A model generated the notes under the pieces. That model was given only the letters and a program-made list of their open reading frames with translations. It did not search any database and was not told the origin of the DNA. Position numbers and translations under genes: made by a program. A DNA stretch of 64,000 nucleotides, taken from positions 2,033,561 to 2,097,560 of the forward strand of contig MU006089.1 in assembly GCA_010093705.1 (NCBI GenBank). The letters are read 5' to 3'. Origin of the DNA: Patellaria atrata CBS 101060. Lineage: Eukaryota > Ascomycota > Dothideomycetes > Patellariales > Patellariaceae. This document shows positions 53,836-64,000 of this stretch, in pieces; positions within the stretch are counted from its first letter, which is position 1, and every line of letters begins with the position of its first letter.

Positions 53836-55483
53836 TTATAATTTAGCTTTCGGGTCAACTTTTATAGATTTCTCTTTCGGTCCGATTAGGGGATCATATA
53901 CACTTAGACCTAACGTATCCGAGGGAACAATGGTGCTATGTAAGCTTAATCCGCGGGTATCCACTAGGGTTGGATTCAGATCTCCTACACTCGAGCATCC
54001 AATTAAGCGCATATTCATTTCCATCTCGTCTTTTAGTAGTTGCATAGCACGGTCAACTCCAGGTAGACCGTATGTCGACATGGCATAGAGGAACGGCCTT
54101 CCGATGCCCACCCCCTTCGCACCTAAGCAAAGAGCCTTGATGATATCGGTTGCCCGTCTGACACCACCGTCGATGTAGATTTCAATGCGGTCTTGCCAAC
54201 CCCTTTCCCGTAGAACTGGCATTACTTCTGCGAGTACTTCGATACCGGATCGGGCGAAATCGAGCTGTCTCCCTCCGTGATTCGAGAGAACGACACCATG
54301 AACGCCCACTTCTATTGCCCGAATAACATCCTCCACGCGCTGTACCCCCTTCAATAGGATCGGCATCTTAGTTATGGACAAAAACCACGGAATATCTTTC
54401 CAACTAAGGCTAGGGTCGATGAATGAAGATATGGCACGAGCGGCTCCTTGGGATCTATCGACATTGTCACCACCGGTGGATTGGACGTTTGACCCTACGT
54501 CCGAGAACTTGCTACGCATGTCTTTCTCGCGACGACCCAGCTGTGGAGCGTCAACGGTAATGAAAAGACCTTTGCAACCACGCTTTTCAGCATGCTGTAC
54601 TATCCGCTTGGTTATGTCGCGATTCTTATTGACCTGATTGGTATGTAAGCATCGTTGAGAACCTCGTAAAGTGACTCCATTCACTCACGTATAGCTGTAA
54701 CCATTGTACTTGGTCTCCTTCAGCGGCATCCATGATTTCGTCAAAAGAACATGATGCTAAAGTTGGAATCATCTGGATGACATTGTGCTTCTTTGCTCCA
54801 CGAGTAAGAATTACTTCTCCCTCCGGATTTCCCAGCTTTCCTAAAGCTGTTGCAGTCACATAGAAGGGGATGTCTACTTTTGTACCTAACATAGTAGTGG
54901 AGAAATCCACCTTTTCCACATCCTCTAAGATTCGGGGTCTAAACCATATCTTATGGAATGCTGAATGGTTCTCTCGCATCGTCTAAGTGAATTAGACACG
55001 ACAATTCACAGTTCGCCATATAGACCATAGGCTACTTACAATTTCGTCATCGGCCCCGCTAGAGTAATACGCCCACGCGGTCTTCTTCATGACCTTTCTC
55101 GCGACGGCTTCGAAATCCATCAGGTTATAGCATTGTTCTAGGATCGGCATCCTCTTGATCCGTTCTTGTCTTGCTTCCTCATCAGGATCCTCTTCTTTCT
55201 GCTCCTTTTTGACAGTATCCATAGCCACTTCTCCCAGATGCTTTGACTTGTCGAGGTATTTCTCCAGCGTATCCGGAGGGTGGATGGGCTCATATTCTTC
55301 GGTAGCATCTTTGCCAGCATAATTGAGTATGATCTTTGGACCTCCTGGATGTTCTGGGAGGAATTCGGTTACATCATAAGCGCGACCGTGAATTATGACC
55401 CAACAAGATTCTCGAGAATTGTGTTTAGCGACCTCTTTTCCCGTGAGCTTCTTGCTCTGAGCGTCATTGCTTGGGTGATTCAT
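53836..55483 (-). CDS. Flavocytochrome b2-like L-lactate/2-hydroxyacid dehydrogenase with PTS1
   Basis: Three exons: 55483-55040, 54982-54689 and 54633-53836; 511 residues. Residues about 10-90 are a cytochrome b5 domain with haem ligands in FLPEHPGGPK and EPIHPPDTL. The rest is the FMN alpha-hydroxyacid oxidase barrel: AWAYYSSGADDE, FYVTATALGKLGNPEGE, QLYVNKNRD, GLFITVDAPQLGRREKDMR, GVVLSNHGGRQLD (catalytic His and substrate Arg) and IDGGVRRATDIIKALCLGAK. Family members oxidise L-lactate or other 2-hydroxyacids. The N-terminus (MNHPSNDAQSKK) has no mitochondrial presequence and the protein ends KAKL, an AKL-type PTS1, so a peroxisomal location is likely, unlike yeast Cyb2 of the intermembrane space. 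Confidence 0.92.
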
Positions 55484-56055
55484 GGTCGAGACAGATGGAA
55501 TAGGATAATAGGGTGGTAATTGGGACCCAGGGAAGACAATGACGCTTTGTAGGATACAGTAAGTGAATCGTGCTCATGGAAGTCTATATAAATAATTGGA
55601 AAAGATGTAATTCGCGATTAGACGAAACCACTATTGGAGGAATACATCTCAAGCAGACCAATTGTCCAGACACCGGGAATGATATGATAAACGGTTTTGC
55701 GCCGACTTTGAAGACTAATAAGGTAAGGTAAAGACGCCGGTTACAGGCTTACAGTACAGTCCGAAATACACGCTACAGCCTCGGCTTAAGGGGATGACGA
55801 TTGCACGGATTATCATAAAATAAATCTGGAGAAGTTCGCGGAGAGATCGCGGGGCAGGAGCCAGTAAGCTATTGCAGAATTATCAGAATGGTGATTGGAT
55901 GAGAAGCGAGATACAGGACGAAGCGTTTCTAGACGGATATCGGGGCTCACTGACAAAAAATTACCATTTCATGTAAGTGCTAGCGTACACAGTTACCGAT
56001 GTAAAAGATCGAAGTTCGGTTCCGAGTCCGATTACGATTCAGCTTTTCGCGATTC
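55484..56055. other. Divergent promoter region
   Basis: 570 bases between the starts of the cytochrome b2-like gene and the Dabb gene. Nothing specific recognised. Confidence 0.35.
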
Positions 56056-56620
56056 ATGGCTGCTACGCGCTCTTTTGCTGTCATACTCATACTTCTAGTT
56101 TCCGTCTTCACTTTCCTCCAGTTGTCCAGCTTTCGACTATCAACAAAGACCATCTTACAACAAACCGCAAGAATGGGCATCACTCATATTGTACTTTTCC
56201 AATTCAAGCCATCCGCGAGCTCCGAAGCTATCCAAGACGTGAGTGAACATTTACTACTGCGACCCATGCTGTAGGATTCACTCTTAGCCTATAGGTTTCT
56301 GCCCGTATGCTCGCCTTGAAGGACGGTTGCGTGCATCCAGTGTCTAGAAGACCGTATATCAGGTCCGCGTCTGGCGGTACCGACAATTCTATCGAAAATA
56401 TTCAGGTACGTGAAACGTCTCGTTTCACCCCTCAGCATCCTTTACCCAGCTCATCTCATAGAACGGAATTACGCATGCGTTCATAATGGATTTTGAAAGC
56501 GTTGAAGATCGAGACTACTACGTTAATCAGGATCCCGTTCATCAGGAGTTCAAAGACATTGCTGGCAAAATTCTTGAGAAGGCGCAGGTTGTGGATTTCG
56601 CGAATGGGGTGTTCAAATGA
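56056..56620 (+). CDS. Stress-responsive A/B barrel (Dabb) domain protein
   Basis: Three exons, 56056-56238, 56295-56405 and 56462-56620, all in phase 0; 150 residues from the first ATG. A hydrophobic N-terminal stretch (FAVILILLVSVFTFLQL) could be a signal anchor; a second in-frame ATG at 56173 (MGITHIVLFQFKP) gives the bare 111-residue Dabb domain typical of the family. After splicing the domain reads MGITHIVLFQFKP, SARMLALKDGC, NGITHAFIMDFES and ends with HQEFKDIAGKILEKAQVVDF. Dabb proteins form dimeric alpha+beta barrels; some are cyclases, most are uncharacterised. Which start is used decides whether it is membrane-attached. Confidence 0.85.
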
Positions 56621-58666
56621 TATTCTTCTCATTCAAGCGGTATGTGAAATTCATATTTGGATCTAGAAAAGAAGAGGGCATATTGAAGATATTAAACACA
56701 TATCGTATGAGTTAAAATGATAACAAAGTTAGGAAATACGATATTAGAACTTCCTTATTGTCAACACAAAGTAAAACTCGGCTACCAAGATTGATTCACC
56801 GGAACAGCTTTCATGCCTCATAGTTTGAAGAACATAGTCGATGCCAGTAGTCCCAGCCTGATTGTATCCAACAGATTAGCATGCAGTAACCATATGGAGT
56901 GCAGATCCCCTTTCTCCAGCACTAGACCTCCTAGACTTTGTGCTTGGTGAAAAAGGCTCAAGATGCCCATTTATCGGCCTGGATCCAGTTATATTGGGAC
57001 CGTTTCTACCCTGGCAGGTTGCCACCGGTCTGGCAGACCATTCCCTCACGTCCAGCAATCAGAATATCATTTTTACTACTATTCTTGCCATCAAATAGCA
57101 TAAGTCTCAGGTCGTGTGGTGCCAAATATATGGCGCGATACGATGCTCGAAAGTCTTCACTCTAAACTCCTCCCCCGGCAACGTATTCCTTGCCTACTGT
57201 GTTTCCGCTCTCAGTGTGACTCTAACTCTCTGTATAGAAGTCAAAAACGTGCGAACGGTGCCCGAACCGTACGTACGACATGATTGTACAGACAGTGAAG
57301 GTTGTTTTACAATGCGGAATTGGCAAGTCACCAACCGATTGTTACGCAAACGTACAGGGATCGAGGGAAGCCAATCGTAACGGCGGAGGTGATATGTCAG
57401 TGGAAAGAGGATGTTACCCCTATGATGAGGAAAGAGAACGAGTGTGAAATAATAAGTTGAGGCCTATCGAACGAAACTGTCAAAGAGATAAGTTGACCGA
57501 TTGTCAGTATCAGATCGAAGATCTATACAATAAAAAGTGGTAGGGACTACTGCTATAACAATTGTCATCATATAATTTTCACTACTTCCCGTAGTACGGT
57601 GGACCGATTGTACAGTAAGCGATCTACTCTGTACTGTATGCAGACTATGTTTGTCGTCCAGATCATGAGTCACAGTCGAGCAAATTGCTTCATGATAACG
57701 ATGGGTATAGGACTCGTTGTCGGCGACATTTGAAGTATGATGAAACATCGGGGACTTTGAGTTCTTATTCAATGCGGGGAGAGTCGATTTTCGATGTATT
57801 CTGTAGAAGGTCATGGGGTACCTTAGCTGTTCTCCCACGACGTTAAATCCTACGAAGCATAGAGACTTAGAGAGCAGGTGTAAGCGCACGGTGCGAGCGG
57901 CACATGCCTAGCATTGGAGATCATTGTCTTTAGCGACACACTGTACACACATATCTTGTGGGGTACTGTACTTGTAGTACGAAGGTAGGACTATCATATC
58001 ATGACGGGTTTTGTGTAAGGCATCTATAGAGTGGGACCACAGTGGAACATATCTCCAACGATACTCCTCACCGCCAGTGTCTTCACCTCTAGAACCTTTT
58101 CATACGACCGGGAATCCCCTTTACGTCTTTTTCGAGACAAAATTCTCACTTACCTAATTTTAGGCAACGCGGGGGTGACAGGTTCATGTACAACAAAGAC
58201 GATGTACAAAATATGCCTGGAACGATCAGCCGCACGCTGAAGCTACTGCAAGTCTCCTGATAACAAATTATCTAGAACAAAAGATCAACAAAAGGTAACC
58301 CCTCATTTTTTTTCCTACCCACCTCCTTCACGATGAACGATCTCGGAAGCTATGCCTAAGAACAGACGATACTCGTCTTGGTTTCCTATTACTCCACCAC
58401 TCACCTTCTGCTTTTCCTAAAGTCTTCACGGCTAATATTCTGAATCACGAGTTGATATCCCAAAGATGATCTAGATTGCATGTGAACTCGTCGTCTCAGA
58501 CAATGCAGACATCCTACAGTATGCAGATAGAATTAGAGATGGAAGATGAACAGATAACATTGCAGACTCGGAATTACCAGCCGACATATCCGACATCGGG
58601 GTATCCTATCAGAAGCCAAACATCGTGTTATTGTAGGGATGGTAACGGTCGCGCTAACGCGTGTTG

Positions 58667-58684
58667 CATCTGCATCTGCATCTG
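58667..58684. repeat. CATCTG microsatellite
   Basis: About three tandem CATCTG-type units. Short and probably variable between strains. Confidence 0.5.
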
Positions 58685-58868
58685 TACATTTACATCAGTG
58701 TAATCCATGCATCTGCAGCGCTGCCGTGAGATATTGTATATTCATCTCGTGGGCCGGTAACCAACGGGATAGGAGTATTTTCGTAGTTTGGATGCTCTTT
58801 TAGCGTTGGGAGGGCAGCATACTAGGATACGCGCCCTAATTGCTGCTTATTGTTTCTCAAAGTGGACA

Positions 58869-58895
58869 GGATGGTGTGGATGGTGTGGATGGTGT
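58869..58895. repeat. GGATGGTGT minisatellite, three units
   Basis: Three near-identical 9-base units in tandem. Confidence 0.6.
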
Positions 58896-59230
58896 TCTTA
58901 AAGTCGTTATCGACGATCTCGGGAATCGATAAAAGGTTTGCAAAAGGCATGGAAGTTGGTAGAAAAGTTGGTCAAAGAGTGGAGGTGGGGTTAGAGGTTA
59001 GAGAGCCCTTGAGCCTCAGTAGTAGTGCCTTCCCGGTTCACAGGAATGCCTGCAATAGCCGAGGAATTAGCCAATGATACGCTGCAAAACGGTGGGATCG
59101 CTGCAAACTACAGCCTAATGGGGTAACGTCCCACATCAGGCGACCCAAAGCCTGGACCATCTTTCGATTGGCTTCGGTTGCTCGTTCACCTCATGATTTT
59201 TTTTTTATCTCCCACTACTTTACAGTACTC

Positions 59231-59265
59231 CCCTACCTTACCTACCTTACCTACCTTACCTTACT
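59231..59265. repeat. CTACCTTAC-type tandem repeat
   Basis: About four units of CCTACCTTA-type in a pyrimidine-rich context. Confidence 0.6.
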
Positions 59266-59698
59266 ATTCCACTTACTACTACTGCCGTCAAATTTTTGGG
59301 GAAGCCACCGACAATTTGTGCGTGGAACGGTGGCACTTGCTTGAATAAGAATAATAGCGGGGCGATCTTTCCCGTTCATCAGACCAGACCGGCCCTGTCA
59401 GTTCTAAAAGAGATAACAATTGCTTCCTCCCACCTTTTCTACTTCCTCTCCTCTTTTTTTTCCTCCACCTCCCTAAATCTCAACTCACCATCCTTAGTTA
59501 CACCTGGTGGCCTTCATTGTGCTTCCATACAGTATCTGAAATTCAGCCGTCATTTCTCTTAGACTCTTTTTCAAATACATTGGGCTACAAGGCCAAACGT
59601 CTCTGAATTTGCTCGGTTCGTACTCTGTCAAAGAACAGAAAGCAGCTTGCTCTCGACGTGTTGGTACAACCGTAAGATCAAAACCAGGTTGAAGAGAC

Positions 59699-61511
59699 AT
59701 GTTTCTTACACGGCAGCGAAGAACTCCTCGAGATCCAGCAAAATTTCCCACAACCCAACTCTTTCTACTAGGTAAGCTTTCTATAATCCGTTCGGCATTG
59801 GTTCCCATTTTCTCCAAGCACGAAATACTTACCATATTGCCGAATTCTCTTGATTATTTGAATTGGGTTGTTTAATTTCTTCTTCCGTTCAATTTCATGG
59901 ACAGCAGCTGATTAGCAACCAGCAATAGTCAGAGTTGCAGAGCCTATTGCTCTCACATCAATCTTCCCCTATGCCTGGAAATTAGTCCTCAATTACAATG
60001 TTACGGACGAGCATAATGCAGCCTTCTACGCGGGGATTCTCATCTCAGCTTTCTCTCTCGCTGAAGCATGTACGGGCATGTACTGGGGCGGTCTATCAGA
60101 CCGTGTAGGCCGTAAACCCGTTCTTTTGTTTGGCTGTTTTGGCACTCTCCTATCCCTCCTCGTCGTTGGCCTTGCCCCTAACTTCTGGATTGCCCTTCTT
60201 GGTCGTATCTTGGGTGGTCTCCTCAATGGAAATATTGGCGTGATACAGACCATGGTTGGTGAGCTTGTCGGCGACCGAAAGGAACACGAACCGAAAGCTT
60301 ATGCTGTTATGCCTTTCGTATGGTCTATCGGAACCATCATTGGGCCTTCCATTGGTGGCTATTTCGCAGAGCCTCGGGATAATTTCCCCAGCGTCATCTC
60401 ATCTAAGAATATTTTTGCTATCTTCCCTTACCTACTTCCCAATCTCATCTGCGCTCTCATGCTTTTCGTTTCGATCATCGCAGGATACCTGTTCCTCGAC
60501 GAAACTCACCCGGATATGCAACCATGGAGCACAGCTGCAGACCTAGACAACACAGCAGCCGAGACTCCACTGCTACCGGCTGCTGGCTCAACTGCACACG
60601 CTCCGGCTAACCTTACTGCTGAGTCTTACGGAACATTTGATTCAGTTGCTGTCGAGGAGCATCACACATGGCATGTCAGGTCAGATGGAAGGCCACTCTC
60701 GGTCAAGTCGGACGCTTCATCTGCCAAGGAGAAAGTCTTTACCAGGCAAGTCGTTATGCTAGTCATTGCTCTAGGTATCTTCACATACCATAGTATGACT
60801 TACGACCATCTTCTGCCCATTTTTTTCCAGGACGAATGGAAGGAAGATATTTCCGCTATGATCGTTTCTGGTAAATTTGCCGGTGGCCTCGGTATGAGTG
60901 TCCAACAGGTCGGCGTCATCATGAGCCTCAATGGTATTATCGCTATGTTCATACAAGCCGTCGTCTTTCCTATAATGGCTTCTTGGCTTGGTGTTTGGAG
61001 ACTATTTGTACTCGTTACTGTTGGCCATCCCATCGCTTATTTCGTTGTTCCATACCTCGTGGTGGTTCCGTACGAGTGGTTGTACACTGCCGTCTATACC
61101 TGCCTTACTATCCGAAACTTCTTCTCTATCATCGCATATCCCCTACTTTTGATACTTCTGAAGGAAGCCTCCCCGGGACCCTCTTACTTAGGAAAGATCA
61201 ATGGTCTGGCTGCTAGCACTGGCGCTGCTTGCCGCACCATAGCTTGTCCAATTGCTGGAATCATCTATGGTATCGGTAGCAGAATTGATTTCACAGCACT
61301 TGCCTGGTGGGTCAGTGCTATCGTTGCCATCGTCGGAGCTGGTCAGGTTGCATTCATCCAACAGCAACAGAACAAGACGACCCACGTCCGCTCTGCTGTC
61401 CCCTGCATAGTAAACCCTCAGGAGATTGTCAAGCATGAGGTTATTCATATCGCTGTAGATGATGTTGAGCGTCCTGGGCATACTGATCATGTCCGTGTTG
61501 AGGAGGTGTAG
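59699..61511 (+). CDS. MFS transporter, ZIF1/TetA-like
   Basis: Two exons, 59699-59771 and 59929-61511; 551 residues with about 12 membrane segments. Exon 1 gives MFLTRQRRTPRDPAKFPTTQ, and the 157-base intron joins LFLLVRVAEPIALTSIFPYA, the typical TM1 of this fungal group. The MFS signature GGLSDRVGRKPVLLFG follows, then GRILGGLLNGNIGVIQTM and GTIIGPSIGGYFAEP. A polar central loop (about 195-255) separates the halves. The C-terminus is cytosolic and acidic/His-rich. Relatives include zinc-induced-facilitator-like and uncharacterised vacuolar carriers; the substrate cannot be stated. Confidence 0.9.
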
Positions 61512-62059
61512 ATGGTTATCTTAACTGGGATATGGTTCCAATCGGGATCCCGGGTGGTGAAGAGGGGAATAAAATAGGTTATTGGGAGAGCGGATCGGAT
61601 AATGATTTTACGGCTCAATCACGATATCACGTCCTTTACGGCCGCGCGCGATAGGCATTATCGTTTGTTTTTTGAGCAAGGCGTTCTTAGGTCTTGTCTG
61701 CGGCGTTCAAGCGATCGGTGCAAGCATTGAAGCGCTCTGGTTATTATTATCATATTTTTATCATGCATTGGGGGCGTTTTGATTTTGCGATTCAGTTTTG
61801 ACAGTTTAGGTTTGATGCGTTCAGTATTAAGATAGCATCTTAAATAAGAATTATAATTGCAAAATTTCTCTTAGCAAAACATTCGGTCCTTGTCTCTAGA
61901 AGTTGTGTAGGACCTAAATAATTGATACGGTACTGTAGCTATCTCTAATTCTCGAGCATCCGAGTGCTGTTTGGAAAAGAGTTGATGTACTCATACATGT
62001 CCAAAATCTTCGCATGATGTTAATATATACCTCATCGATACTTGCTTAAACGCAAGATT
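61512..62059. other. 3' flank of the MFS gene
   Basis: Nothing recognised apart from AT-rich sequence leading into the foldback repeat. Confidence 0.3.
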
Positions 62060-62352
62060 TATTTTTGGTCATGTGCTTAACGGTTAGTAGAAGGAGAGAT
62101 TGCTATAAGTATCTAAAATCTCAGTGAAAAATCTCGAAGATCCAGACTATAAGGTTCTTTTTTGGGTGAAGTTGTGGAAGTTCAGTTTCTCTGGAGACGT
62201 GGTTAGAGGTAACGTGACTCTATTTTCCATCACGCTTCCAGAAAACTGAACTTTATACTACCTCACCTAAAAATTTCATATTGCATACCAATCTTCGAGA
62301 TTTCTCGAGGAGATTATAGATAACTATTTAAGCAAATGACCAAAAAAAAAAA
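62060..62352. repeat. Foldback (long inverted repeat) element
   Basis: The outer arms ATTTTTGGTCATGTGCTTAA (from 62061) and AAGCAAATGACCAAAAAAAA (62330 region) are inverted. Inner arms TTCAGTTTCTCTGG (62181-62194) and CCAGAAAACTGAACT (62238-62252) are inverted as well, with matching sequence in between (AATCTCGAAGATC near 62140 against ATCTTCGAGATTTCTCG near 62291). The whole 290 bases could fold into one imperfect hairpin with a loop around 62200-62235. It has no coding capacity, in keeping with a MITE or foldback element. Confidence 0.7.
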
Positions 62353-62489
62353 AGAAAAATCACGCTCTTTCTAAGAACGTCTCAAGGACTATTTCATACC
62401 AAGATCGATACGAAAGATGTCCGTGCACGTAACCTAAGCATATCCTAGATCTTAGCATAAAAAGAATTTTAGTCCTTTGAAAACGTCAA

Positions 62490-62583
62490 GATTTTTTTTG
62501 GTCATTGGCTTAGAAAGAAGTAAAAGGGGAATCGGCGCAGTTATCTAAAGCCGCGATGAAAAGTCTTAAAGATCGATATGCGA
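62490..62583 (+). repeat. Additional single arm of the foldback repeat
   Basis: GATTTTTTTTGGTCATTGGC, then GTTATCTAAAGCC and AAGATCGATATGC, repeat the order of the foldback arms (TTTGGTCAT, TATCTA, AAGAT-GTATGC). A lone, more diverged arm 140 bases away suggests an older or partly deleted second copy. Confidence 0.55.
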
Positions 62584-62860
62584 TGGAGACGTTATTGATA
62601 TTTCACTTTTGCGCAGTGGTGAAGCAGAAATACTGCTAATCGGCCGAACTTCAACCGATCTCGAATCCCCGTGCATTCCCAAAAGATTCCCCATCCGACA
62701 GACACAGAACAGAACAGAATAAGCTACCCATTCATCGCCCACACAATCCCGTGCTCCTACCATCACCGCTCCCATCGCATCCTCCGCAACTCCACAACCT
62801 CACACGCCCACCTCACCGGGTCCCCATTCGAAAAACCAACTCGACCGATCAGCACACACG

Positions 62861-63067
62861 ATGCCCCCCAAAGGTATCGCCAGCATCCAACGCCGCGGCC
62901 ACGGCAGAGAGCAACCCGGCTACGCGCGCACGGCGCTGAGCGCGCTCGTCGCGCAGGAGAACCGCAGCGTCGTAATTGCTGTGGGGGTTTTTGCTGTGAG
63001 TTTTGCTTTCTCCTTATTATCTAATATGATTTGGAACACGTTTGGGTTCAGGGATGAGACGGGATGA
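62861..63067 (+). CDS. Tom6-like small TOM-complex subunit
   Basis: A 68-residue frame. The start MPPKGIASIQRRGHGREQPG is a basic, Gly/Arg-rich tail facing the cytosol, followed by ALVAQENRSVVIAVGVFAVS and one transmembrane segment up to about residue 58. This build (PENRSVVxAVGxFAVxxAF) is what I know from fungal Tom6, which stabilises the mitochondrial protein import pore. The extreme C-terminus (NTFGFRDETG) is less typical. A GTGAGT inside the hydrophobic segment could be a donor, but the spliced reading stops at once, so I keep the intronless frame. The coding part is much more GC-rich than its flanks. Confidence 0.6.
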   Translation: MPPKGIASIQRRGHGREQPGYARTALSALVAQENRSVVIAVGVFAVSFAFSLLSNMIWNTFGFRDETG

Positions 63068-63778
63068 AGTTGGGTTTTAGTCGTTAGGTGTTAGATAAAG
63101 GGAGAGGAAGGAGGATGATACCGTGTTGATGCTTCTGGAGTGTGAGTGAGAGCTAATTTTTGAGGACAGGCGGCGGTTACCTTCTTCCATAGCAATTGGA
63201 GCGAGATTTTGATCCCCGCGTGAGGAGTATTGGGTCGAGAGTCAGGGGCTAGAAGATGAGGGTATTACTCTATGCTCGATGTTGGGGCGGATAGACAGAG
63301 GAGGAGATGGCAAGGGGAAGAGTAACAAAGGCCATCGAACATCTTGTGGGAATGAGAGGTTGCGAAAACCGTGTACTGTACAATACTAGCATATCCGGGG
63401 CGTTCTGGGTGAATCTCTTATCGCAACTCTGTTCGATCTTCACTGCATTCACTGCATTCACTTCGTATCGAATTTATTGAATAAAAGCCGTAGAGGGAGA
63501 TATTTTGTATTGGTTACAAAGAATCAGACACTACATCTAAACAAATCTAACCTCCGGAAAACGCCCGCGCTATTCATGCCCCGGCGACTACAAGCAATCG
63601 GAAGAGGGGTGTACGTCGTAGCAAAACTATATTGCTTAGGGGGGAATAAAATGACATGGGGATATCAAATGACAAATGGTGCAGAACAATCTCCCTGAGA
63701 TGGATAGAGTATATGCTCGCGAGGTATCGTAAGATGAAAACAAAATATAGCAGAAAATAAAATGCGGGAAGAGGATTT
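63068..63778. other. Convergent 3' intergenic region
   Basis: Between the Tom6-like stop and the noxR stop. Short open frames only; nothing recognised. Confidence 0.35.
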
Positions 63779-64000
63779 TTACAATTCTTGTACCCAGATC
63801 TATTAAATATGAGTTAGTATTAATGATATATGGGATGTATGAGTAGTGGAAGGGATATCTTCTCACCTCCATCTTGCCCATATCACTCTTCTCCCTCCTC
63901 GCATTCGACTTACTGGACTGGATCGCCATATCCAAGTCGTCCTGATCAGCCATGGTGATCATATCTTCATCATCACGGATCTTAATCTTGAAGTCGCGCC
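63779..64000 (-). CDS. noxR: NADPH oxidase regulator NoxR (p67phox-like), C-terminal PB1 end, partial
   Basis: Two exon pieces on the minus strand: from the right edge to 63867, and a last exon of 21 bases, 63799-63779. Spliced they read RDFKIKIRDDEDMITMADQD, DLDMAIQSSKSNARREKSDM and GKMEIWVQEL-stop. This is the end of a PB1 domain with its acidic OPCA-type loop, and the MGKMExWVQE finish is that of fungal NoxR. NoxR binds Rac and Bem1/Cdc24-type partners through PB1 and activates NoxA/NoxB. The rest of the gene (TPR domain, activation region) lies outside the window. Confidence 0.8.

Larger units (their letters stand above)
56621..59698. other. Gene-poor region, 3 kb, with microsatellites
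   Basis: No gene recognised on either strand; open frames up to 141 codons (57464-57889 minus) carry no domain. Simple repeats at 58667-58684, 58869-58895 and 59231-59265 (listed separately). A long pyrimidine-rich stretch 59400-59480 and a T9 run at 59199-59207 precede the MFS gene and may belong to its promoter or 5' leader. Confidence 0.4.

Noticed and set aside
62671-63024. A 117-codon frame starting upstream of the Tom6-like gene
   Set aside because: Low-complexity Pro/Arg/His composition; the alternative frame gives a recognisable small mitochondrial membrane protein.
1-64000. CRISPR arrays, rRNA genes and telomeric repeats
   Set aside because: None seen; the window is nuclear fungal sequence with ordinary gene spacing.

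Overview
This window comes from the nuclear genome of a filamentous ascomycete (Pezizomycotina). Most genes have several short introns of about 43-70 bases with GTAAGT/GTATGT donors and CTAA-type branch sequences. The gene set is also typical: a Zn2Cys6 regulator, a NoxR subunit, acid trehalase, tyrosinase, MFS and NCS1 transporters, a DUF1446/AtuA protein and fungal Mcp1 and Tom6 homologues. A Leotiomycete-type fungus is a guess only. Exon borders were read by hand from splice signals, frame and family conservation.

Layout. 1-3.5 kb holds decayed material: the acidic tail of an upstream gene, an F-box/LRR-like pseudogene and a small secreted-protein gene interrupted by one stop. 3.7-11.6 kb has a PPPY-bearing conserved protein, a ferric-reductase-family oxidoreductase, the proteasome ATPase Rpt5 and the complete ten-exon trimethyllysine dioxygenase of carnitine biosynthesis. 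12-21 kb has an intron-containing tRNA-Arg(CCG), a secreted acid trehalase whose reading frame is in conflict at its catalytic motif, Mcp1, a small C2H2 protein with tiny exons and an unknown protein. 21-25.5 kb is gene-poor, with one unresolved membrane-protein gene.

25.5-33.7 kb is the most interesting block. It has a Zn2Cys6 regulator, an NCS1 nucleobase-type permease bracketed by two inverted copies of one repeat, and a divergent gene whose introns fuse an isochorismatase-type (biuret-hydrolase-like) domain to an allophanate-hydrolase-type amidase. This looks like a compact nitrogen-scavenging cluster: uptake, two consecutive hydrolyses and regulation, with GATA-factor sites between the divergent genes.

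34-43 kb has the GTPase Arl1, an AhpD/CMD-like protein, an SDR dehydrogenase, a DUF1446/AtuA protein and a TRI12-type MFS transporter. 42.7-56.7 kb has another PPPY protein, a membrane-anchored coiled-coil protein with a retropepsin-like domain, a secreted tyrosinase, a metallo-beta-lactamase-fold hydrolase, a TMEM135-like membrane protein, a cytochrome b2-like dehydrogenase ending in a peroxisomal AKL signal, and a Dabb-domain protein. 56.7-59.7 kb is gene-poor with microsatellites. 59.7-64 kb has an MFS transporter, a foldback repeat, a Tom6-like protein and the 3' end of noxR running off the right edge.
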